Below, piece after piece: positions 15,697-21,251 of a DNA stretch of 21,251 nucleotides. The DNA comes from JAVBSN01 sp031556525. Lineage in GTDB: Bacteria > Bacillota > Clostridia > Lachnospirales > Lachnospiraceae. The DNA lies in assembly GCA_031556525.1 (NCBI GenBank), contig JAVBSS010000024.1, forward strand, positions 1-21,251, given 5' to 3'. Position 1 is the first letter of the stretch, and each line of letters begins with the position of its first letter. The notes below the pieces were generated by a model that saw only the letters and a list, made by a program, of their open reading frames with translations, did no database searches and had not been told where the DNA came from. A program made the position numbers and the translations under genes.

Positions 15697-18105
15697 ATGA
15701 AGTATAAAATAAAGACATTAAAAATATTTAGTGTATTTATGGTAGTATTTTTGTTGCTAGCAAATATAAGTGTGGAGTCTTTTGCTAAAGACAAGGAAGA
15801 TGATACATTTACTATAGAAGTTGAATATGGGTTAGATGGAATTACTAAAACAAATGTAGATATGCCAATTAATATAAGTATAACTAATAATGGTAAAGAT
15901 TTTGTTGGAGTGGTAAGAGTAATAATACCAGATTCATATGATGAAAATAATAATGTAGCTTATGATAAGGATATAACAATTGCTGCGGGAACAACTAAAG
16001 ATATTTCTATGTATGTTAGAGGAAATAGCTATTTAACATCGTTTTATGTACAGATGATTGACGATAAAGATCAAGCTTTATATAGTGAGAAAGTACTATG
16101 TAATTTTTATGAAAATGGTGATTATGCTGTAATGGGTATACTTAGTGATGATTATACAGCGTTAAATTATTTTGATGGCGTTAGTTTTGAAAGAGGATAT
16201 TTTTACGGGAAGTTAAAAATAGTTGAATTAAGCGAAAAAAATATGCCTAGTACTAGTGGAAGCCTTGCAGTATGTAATTATATTTTAATTGATAATTATA
16301 ATACATCAAAATTGTCAGATGAGCAGATTGAAGCTATAAAACAATGGGTATCTAATGGTGGTGTATTAATATTTGGTACAGGTGCCAATTATAATAAGGT
16401 GTTTGAGAAATTTGATGATGAATTTATTGGTGGTAATATAGGTGGATTGCACAAAGAAGATATATCGGTAGCTTATGGATATGAAGATGGTGTTATTGCA
16501 GATCTACTAGAAATAGAAGTTAATAATAGTGACGACTTAGCAGTGGAATTTGATGCCTACCCTCTAGAATTTCATGAAAAGATAGTTGGAAAAGGTAGTG
16601 TTGTAGTAACAAATTTTGATTTTGCGTTAGAGCCATTTACTAGCTGGAAAAATAGAAAAGATATGGTGTCTTCTTCTATTGAAATGATGGGAACGAGCAC
16701 AACTACAAGCATATTGCAAGACGGTGGAGCAGTGGCTAATAAACTTACTTATTCAACGAAGGAATATATTAATGTTATACCTGACATAAAGAAGCCAAGT
16801 GTTATACTGTATGCATTATTATTTTTATTATATGTAGTGTTTATTGGACCGATAATGTATATAATTTTAAAAGCTAAAAATAAGAGAGAATATATGTGGA
16901 TTGCTATTCCTATAAGTTCGGTAGTGTGTACTTTAGTTATATTTGCAACAAGCATTATTTATAGAGTGTGGCAACCTTATGCTAGTTCAGTCACTTTTGT
17001 TGAATTTGGAGAAAATGTGGTTGGAGAGAGAATATATGGTAGTATACAAAGTCCATATACAAAGGCTTATAGTGTGAAATTTAATGAAGATTATATGGGA
17101 TATAGACCGCAGGATACCGACAGCAGCTATTATTACTATTATGCCGAAGATGTTAAAGTGACAGATAAGTATGATTATGTTATACATGAGAATAGCGATG
17201 GAATTGATCTTGAATTCTCAAAGAAAAAAGCATTTACAACAAGATATTTTAGTGTTGATAAGAAAATAGAAAATTCATCACAAGACATAGTTATAGATTT
17301 TGAATATGACTATTCGAATTTTTGGGGAACTGTACAGAACAATACAGAGTATGACATGAAAAATGTAGTGGTAGTATTTAATGATAAATATGCTATTATT
17401 GGTGACTTGGCAGCAGGCGAATTTGTTACGATTACAGCGGACGATTTAGAGGGATATGGATATGCATATTCAATATACACTGGATTCGTCTACGACGTTG
17501 ATAGGAAATATAGCTATAATAGCAAAGAAAAAGTGGAATTAGAGAATATGATAAATATGGTGATTGATAATTACTATGTTAATGATGGAGTAAATGGAAT
17601 AGTATTTGGCGAGATTGTTAAGTATAAGCAAGACTTAGTTGAGACTAAAAATATAACGGAATATAATAATGCAGTAGCGGTTAGATCCTTTACAGGGGAA
17701 ATGCCTTATGAGGAGTCTAGTTATTATCCTAGTATTTTGGAATTGGAAGTTGAAGCAGTAGGATCATATGACAAAGAAGATGGATATATGAATGATAATG
17801 AGGTGGAAATAACCTGTATGCTTCCGGAGGATAGTAATATTAATCAATTAATAATGATGAGTAATCTAGATTTTGAGAGCGAATATATATATAGGGAATT
17901 TGCTAGAGTAAGTATGTATAATAACGAGACAGGTGATTTTGATGTATTGTTTGAGGATGGAGAAACAATTATAACAGATATTGAAAAATATATTGATGAA
18001 CGAAGATGTATAATAATGCGGTGCGAAGCTAACTTAACTCTACCTGATGGATCAATAACAGGACATTGTATCCCTGAGATATGTGCAATTGGAGGTGAAG
18101 AGTAA
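15697..18105 (+). CDS. Large exported membrane protein with GATase-like segment, partner of an ABC exporter
   Basis: An 802-residue protein I cannot name. It starts with a signal peptide (KYKIKTLKI, hydrophobic core 11-22, probable cleavage near SFA-K at 30). Residues about 35-140 look like a beta-sandwich (repeated short beta-strand pattern, VDMPINISITNNG). Residues about 143-330 resemble the class I glutamine amidotransferase-like fold of the GldG/DUF4350 kind (YILIDNYNTSKL, then IKQWVSNGGVLIFGTG at 213-228), without a visible catalytic Cys-His pair, so likely non-enzymatic. Two TM helices lie at about 368-391 and 400-422, with a basic loop between them. The C-terminal 380 residues would then be outside, and are rich in Tyr, Asp and Asn. 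GGAGG is 7 nt before the ATG. The stop overlaps the ATPase start (TAATG). The partner role in transport is inferred from context. Confidence 0.8.
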   Translation: MKYKIKTLKIFSVFMVVFLLLANISVESFAKDKEDDTFTIEVEYGLDGITKTNVDMPINISITNNGKDFVGVVRVIIPDSYDENNNVAYDKDITIAAGTTKDISMYVRGNSYLTSFYVQMIDDKDQALYSEKVLCNFYENGDYAVMGILSDDYTALNYFDGVSFERGYFYGKLKIVELSEKNMPSTSGSLAVCNYILIDNYNTSKLSDEQIEAIKQWVSNGGVLIFGTGANYNKVFEKFDDEFIGGNIGGLHKEDISVAYGYEDGVIADLLEIEVNNSDDLAVEFDAYPLEFHEKIVGKGSVVVTNFDFALEPFTSWKNRKDMVSSSIEMMGTSTTTSILQDGGAVANKLTYSTKEYINVIPDIKKPSVILYALLFLLYVVFIGPIMYIILKAKNKREYMWIAIPISSVVCTLVIFATSIIYRVWQPYASSVTFVEFGENVVGERIYGSIQSPYTKAYSVKFNEDYMGYRPQDTDSSYYYYYAEDVKVTDKYDYVIHENSDGIDLEFSKKKAFTTRYFSVDKKIENSSQDIVIDFEYDYSNFWGTVQNNTEYDMKNVVVVFNDKYAIIGDLAAGEFVTITADDLEGYGYAYSIYTGFVYDVDRKYSYNSKEKVELENMINMVIDNYYVNDGVNGIVFGEIVKYKQDLVETKNITEYNNAVAVRSFTGEMPYEESSYYPSILELEVEAVGSYDKEDGYMNDNEVEITCMLPEDSNINQLIMMSNLDFESEYIYREFARVSMYNNETGDFDVLFEDGETIITDIEKYIDERRCIIMRCEANLTLPDGSITGHCIPEICAIGGEE

Positions 18106-19040
18106 TGCTAGATATTAGAAATCTTACAAAAAGATATGGAAAATTTGTAGCACTAAATAATCTTAATCTTCATATTGATAAGGGAGAAATATTTGGATTT
18201 GTTGGACCGAATGGCGCAGGTAAGACTACAACTATGAGAATAACATGTGGTCTTTTACAAGCAACTAGTGGTAGTGTATTTGTTGATGGAATAGATGCCT
18301 TAAATAAGCCTCAGAAGATAAAGAAAAAGGTTGGATATGTACCAGATTTCTTTGGTGTATATGATAACTTCAAAGTAATGGAATACATGGAGTTCTATGG
18401 ATCTATGTATGGTATAGGATATAATGAAGTAATAACAACGTCGAGAGGGTTGTTGGATTTGGTGAATCTAAGTGACAAAGAAGATGTGTATGTTGATAGT
18501 TTGTCGAGAGGTATGAAACAGAGGCTGTGTCTTGCAAGAGCTCTTATTCACAATCCAGAGTTGCTTATATTGGATGAGCCAGCATCAGGTCTTGATCCTA
18601 GAGCTAGATTTGAGATGAAGGAAATACTTAAGAATCTAGGAAGTATGGGAAAAACAATTATAATAAGTTCGCATATATTACCAGAGTTAGCCGAGATGTG
18701 TACTAGTGTTGGAGTTATGGAGAGAGGTAGACTTATTGTGAATGGTAAGGTTGATGAAATTATAAAATCTCGTTCAAATAATCAACCGATTATAATTGAA
18801 ATTATAGGAAATTTAGAGCAGGGTATAAATATACTAAAGGAAAATCCTCTTGTGTCAAAGATTTCTATAAGAGAAGGCGATATAGCAGTATTTTTCGATG
18901 GAGATGAAGAGCAGGGATATGAACTTCTTAAAGAGTTAATTAATAGAGATATTCGAGTAAGTAAATTCAATCGTGAAAAAGGAGATTTGGAAAGCTTATT
19001 CTTAGATTTAACAAGTGGAAATGGAGGAGCACTACGATGA
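18105..19040 (+). CDS. ABC transporter ATP-binding protein (ABC-2 type)
   Basis: A 311-residue ATPase that would power the neighbouring permease. Walker A is GPNGAGKT (34-41), the signature is LSRGMKQRL (133-141), Walker B is LLILDEPASGLD (153-164), followed by an H-loop His (SSHILPEL). The SRGM form of the signature is typical of ABC-2/drug and NatA-like exporters. Residues after about 215 form the usual small C-terminal domain of this group. The start overlaps the previous stop by one base and the stop overlaps the permease start by four, so the three are translationally coupled. Confidence 0.95.
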   Translation: MLDIRNLTKRYGKFVALNNLNLHIDKGEIFGFVGPNGAGKTTTMRITCGLLQATSGSVFVDGIDALNKPQKIKKKVGYVPDFFGVYDNFKVMEYMEFYGSMYGIGYNEVITTSRGLLDLVNLSDKEDVYVDSLSRGMKQRLCLARALIHNPELLILDEPASGLDPRARFEMKEILKNLGSMGKTIIISSHILPELAEMCTSVGVMERGRLIVNGKVDEIIKSRSNNQPIIIEIIGNLEQGINILKENPLVSKISIREGDIAVFFDGDEEQGYELLKELINRDIRVSKFNREKGDLESLFLDLTSGNGGALR

Positions 19041-19933
19041 AGATGAATCCGATATTGAAGAAGGAATTACGTCTAGGTTCAAGAAGCATTAAGCTTCCTC
19101 TAGCAATTATGTTTTATAATTTATTATTGGCAGTTATTACTGTGTTAACGATGGCGGTATGTAACTTAGCAAGTAGTTATGGTAGTGGTAGTATATATGA
19201 CTCTATGATGTCGATATTTCCTATATTAGCATGGACAGAATGTATGATTTTGTTAGTAGTTATACCTGTAATTGCGGCAGGATCTATAGCAAGTGAGCGA
19301 GAGAAACAAACGTTAGATATTATGTTAACTACACCAATTAAACCTTTTTCCATTATAGTAGGAAAAGTATTTAATTCAATAGCAAGTGTATTAATGTTTG
19401 TTATCTCAAGTATACCAATTATGTCGGTGGCATTTATATTTGGAGGACTTAATTGGTTTGCATTGTTAGGATATATTGTAGTTATGGTATATATATCTTA
19501 TTATGTTGCCAGCATAGGTGTATTTTGTTCTAGTCTAGTAAAGAAGACTATATTAGCAATTATATTAACGATAATATTCGAAGTACTTGTGTTTATTGGC
19601 ACTGGTGTTATTTATGGAATAATATACAGTATAGTAGCAATAAGCTATGAACTTTTAAATCCAAATGGATATTATAATGGTGAAGGAATGGGAATATGCG
19701 CATCTATATTTATGTTTAATCCATTATCAACATTTCTTGATTATACATTAAGAGTAATGGGAATAGGCAGTTTATCTTCATGGGTTGAAGAGATTGATGG
19801 AAGTAACGTAATAGGTATTATAATAACAAAAATGTGGATTCCAATATCTGCAATAATAAATATTGCTATAGCGTTATTTTTAAATTGGATTGCGGCTAAG
19901 AGAATCAATCCAATAAAAAAAGTTAGGGGATAA
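19037..19933 (+). CDS. ABC-2 type permease
   Basis: A 298-residue integral membrane protein with six predicted helices at about 20-44, 60-84, 112-135, 137-160, 170-194 and 260-287. The segment GSIASEREKQTLDIMLTTPI (81-100) is the conserved cytoplasmic coupling motif of ABC-2 permeases (ERE..TL..L..TP). The basic C-terminal tail (AAKRINPIKKVRG) is cytoplasmic. Its ATG overlaps the ATPase stop codon (ATGA). With the ATPase it would form an exporter; the substrate is unknown. Confidence 0.93.
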   Translation: MKMNPILKKELRLGSRSIKLPLAIMFYNLLLAVITVLTMAVCNLASSYGSGSIYDSMMSIFPILAWTECMILLVVIPVIAAGSIASEREKQTLDIMLTTPIKPFSIIVGKVFNSIASVLMFVISSIPIMSVAFIFGGLNWFALLGYIVVMVYISYYVASIGVFCSSLVKKTILAIILTIIFEVLVFIGTGVIYGIIYSIVAISYELLNPNGYYNGEGMGICASIFMFNPLSTFLDYTLRVMGIGSLSSWVEEIDGSNVIGIIITKMWIPISAIINIAIALFLNWIAAKRINPIKKVRG

Positions 19934-19938
19934 TATAT

Positions 19939-21251
19939 ATGAAAAATCTAGATAGGAGTATAGTTAACTTAATAAAGAAGGTAAGAAACCGACTAAGAGA
20001 AATATTAATAGTTAGATATGCTCTTGTTGGATTAGGAATAGGATTAATAGTAGGTATAATAGTAAATGGATTGGCTTTAATATTTCCTATATACTATAGA
20101 TTTGTATATTCAATATTCGCGGTAGTTGCAGGCATATTAATTGGAATTATATGTGCTATTATGAAAAGTCCTGATATGGATAAAGCTGCATTAACATTAG
20201 ATGGATTAGGACTAAGAGAACGAATTATTACTGCTTATGGACTTGTAGGAAAATCAGATACATTTAGTATGATACAAAAAACAGATGCTTTTAATAGAGG
20301 AAGAACTATAAATATTAGAAAAAGTTTTGCTCTTAATATAGCATGGCAAAAATATGCATTAATACTTTTTCTTATAATGGCATATGGCATTATGGGTGTC
20401 ATACCGTCGGATTCGAAAATACTCGCCCAAGAACAACATGAGATAAAAGAAGAAGTAAAAGAAGAAGTGCAGAAGATAGAAGAAGTTAAGAAAGAATTAG
20501 AAGAGAATACAGATTTAACAAAAGAGGAGTTAGCAGAACTTATAGAACAATTAGATCAAGCTATAGAAGAATTGAATGACTCTACAAGCGAAGATGAACT
20601 TGCCAAAGCCAAAGAGAGAATAGAGAAAAAATTGGAGCAGACTGCAAAGAATATAGAGAATGAAGAAGCGAAGAAGCAGTTAAAGGATTTGGCAGCAGAC
20701 ATAGGTGAGAAAACTGAAGAAGAACAATTGGCTTCTGATTTGCAAGATATGAGTGAGAAACTGTCAGACCTTGCTGAATCAGGTGAAGATCTTGAAAGTC
20801 AATTAACAGATGAAGAAATACAGGAATTAGCAAATCAATTAAATGACCTTGGTGAGAAAACAAATAATCAAGAATTGAAGGATGCGGCGGAGCAAATGTC
20901 TAATGGATCTGTATCAAGCAGTGAACTTGGTGATATGGCAAATTCAACGAGTGAAGCAAGTCAAAGCCTTAAGCAAAATAACGGAAATGGAAGTCAAAGT
21001 GCTAGCAATAATCAAGGAAATGGACAAGGACAGGGAGAAGGACAAGGTCAAGGAAACGGTCAGGGACAAGGAAGTGGACAAGGACAGGGCCAAGGAGATG
21101 GAACAGGTCAAGGAAATGGAACTGGAGGTGGCTGGAATAAGGGAAGTGATTCTGGCTATGAAAAAAATAGTGAAAATTATAATGGTATAGTATCTATTCC
21201 TAATAATGGTTTTGGAGATGATGAGAATCTAACAGGAATGGCAAATGGAAA
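19939..21251 (+). CDS. Three-TM coiled-coil protein with Gly/Gln repeat tract (3' partial)
   Basis: ATG at 19939, 8 nt after an AGGGGA, opens a frame that stays open to the last base (437 complete codons, no stop). Three hydrophobic helices lie at about 26-51, 55-74 and 139-156. From about 160 to 340 the sequence is Glu/Lys/Gln/Leu-rich with heptad spacing, a long coiled coil. Residues about 348-395 are a Gly-Gln-Asn repeat (GQG, GNG, GEG, GSG units), then GGGWNKGSDSGYE. This layout (N-terminal membrane helices, coiled coil, GQ-rich tail) resembles DUF4175-type proteins that accompany ABC, MoxR and DUF58 genes, but I cannot confirm homology. It follows the permease after 5 nt and belongs to the operon. 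Confidence 0.85.
   Translation, partial: MKNLDRSIVNLIKKVRNRLREILIVRYALVGLGIGLIVGIIVNGLALIFPIYYRFVYSIFAVVAGILIGIICAIMKSPDMDKAALTLDGLGLRERIITAYGLVGKSDTFSMIQKTDAFNRGRTINIRKSFALNIAWQKYALILFLIMAYGIMGVIPSDSKILAQEQHEIKEEVKEEVQKIEEVKKELEENTDLTKEELAELIEQLDQAIEELNDSTSEDELAKAKERIEKKLEQTAKNIENEEAKKQLKDLAADIGEKTEEEQLASDLQDMSEKLSDLAESGEDLESQLTDEEIQELANQLNDLGEKTNNQELKDAAEQMSNGSVSSSELGDMANSTSEASQSLKQNNGNGSQSASNNQGNGQGQGEGQGQGNGQGQGSGQGQGQGDGTGQGNGTGGGWNKGSDSGYEKNSENYNGIVSIPNNGFGDDENLTGMANG
21007..21114 (+). repeat. Low-complexity Gly-Gln coding repeat
   Basis: Consecutive GGA-CAA/CAG-type codons encode mostly Gly alternating with Gln, Asn, Glu or Ser. Codons vary between gga/ggt/ggc and caa/cag, so it is a protein-level repeat and not a recent microsatellite. 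Confidence 0.85.

Noticed and set aside
20582..20863. 93-residue minus-strand frame opposite the coiled coil
   Set aside because: Leu/His/Ser-rich antisense of Glu/Lys/Gln codons, with no ribosome site.
21007..21114. Short-period GGA/CAA repeat as CRISPR or microsatellite
   Set aside because: There are no unique spacers, and codon variation shows it is a protein repeat within an open frame.
20882..21190. 102-residue Lys/Glu/Val-rich + strand frame
   Set aside because: It lies in another frame of the GQ-repeat gene; the frame from 19939 has a ribosome site, operon spacing and a coherent domain layout.

Overview
The window is AT-rich DNA with AGA/ATA/TTA-rich codon use, strong AGGAGG-type ribosome sites, occasional TTG/GTG starts and Firmicute-type gene order (dgt-like, dnaG, rpoD, trmK, nif3-like). 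Together with the NifU-like/GGGtGRT pair and a CBS-type manganese pyrophosphatase, this points to an anaerobic low-GC Clostridia chromosome, most likely Lachnospiraceae. The family-level call is inferred from recognition of the proteins, not from a search. Almost everything lies on the + strand. Exceptions are a small zinc-ribbon membrane protein and the RNase P RNA.

Region 1 (1-2460): the 3' part of a NifU-like Fe-S scaffold gene and the GGGtGRT gene form an operon closed by a strong terminator. A short accessory stretch follows. It holds a very good promoter with no long ORF behind it, a 21-bp hairpin, and a convergent zinc-ribbon/membrane gene. Region 2 (2460-5965): a 546-residue CBS/DRTGG-containing family II pyrophosphatase with its own promoter, then a secreted Cys-rich protein ending in a CAP domain, also with its own promoter.

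Region 3 (6079-13345): a housekeeping macromolecular-synthesis-like operon: dGTPase-like HD hydrolase, DNA primase, the primary sigma factor, tRNA m1A22 methyltransferase, Nif3-like metalloprotein, and a TGS-domain nucleoside kinase. A 25-bp dyad ends it and also serves the convergent rnpB (RNase P RNA, minus strand, about 13346-13690). The rnpB promoter sits back to back with that of the next operon.

Region 4 (13790-21251, runs off the end): a tightly packed operon of an OmpR-type response regulator, a VanS-like histidine kinase, an 802-residue exported membrane protein with a GATase-like segment, an ABC-2 ATPase, its permease, and a three-TM coiled-coil protein with a Gly/Gln repeat tract. 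The last gene has no stop inside the window. Overlapping starts (11, 1 and 4 nt) suggest translational coupling. The function is unknown; a two-component-controlled envelope or export system is the reasonable reading.

Most of the window is conserved core genome. The parts that deserve a second look are the Cys-every-5/6 repeat in the CAP protein, the region 4 operon, and the short promoter-to-hairpin transcript at 1783-2076.
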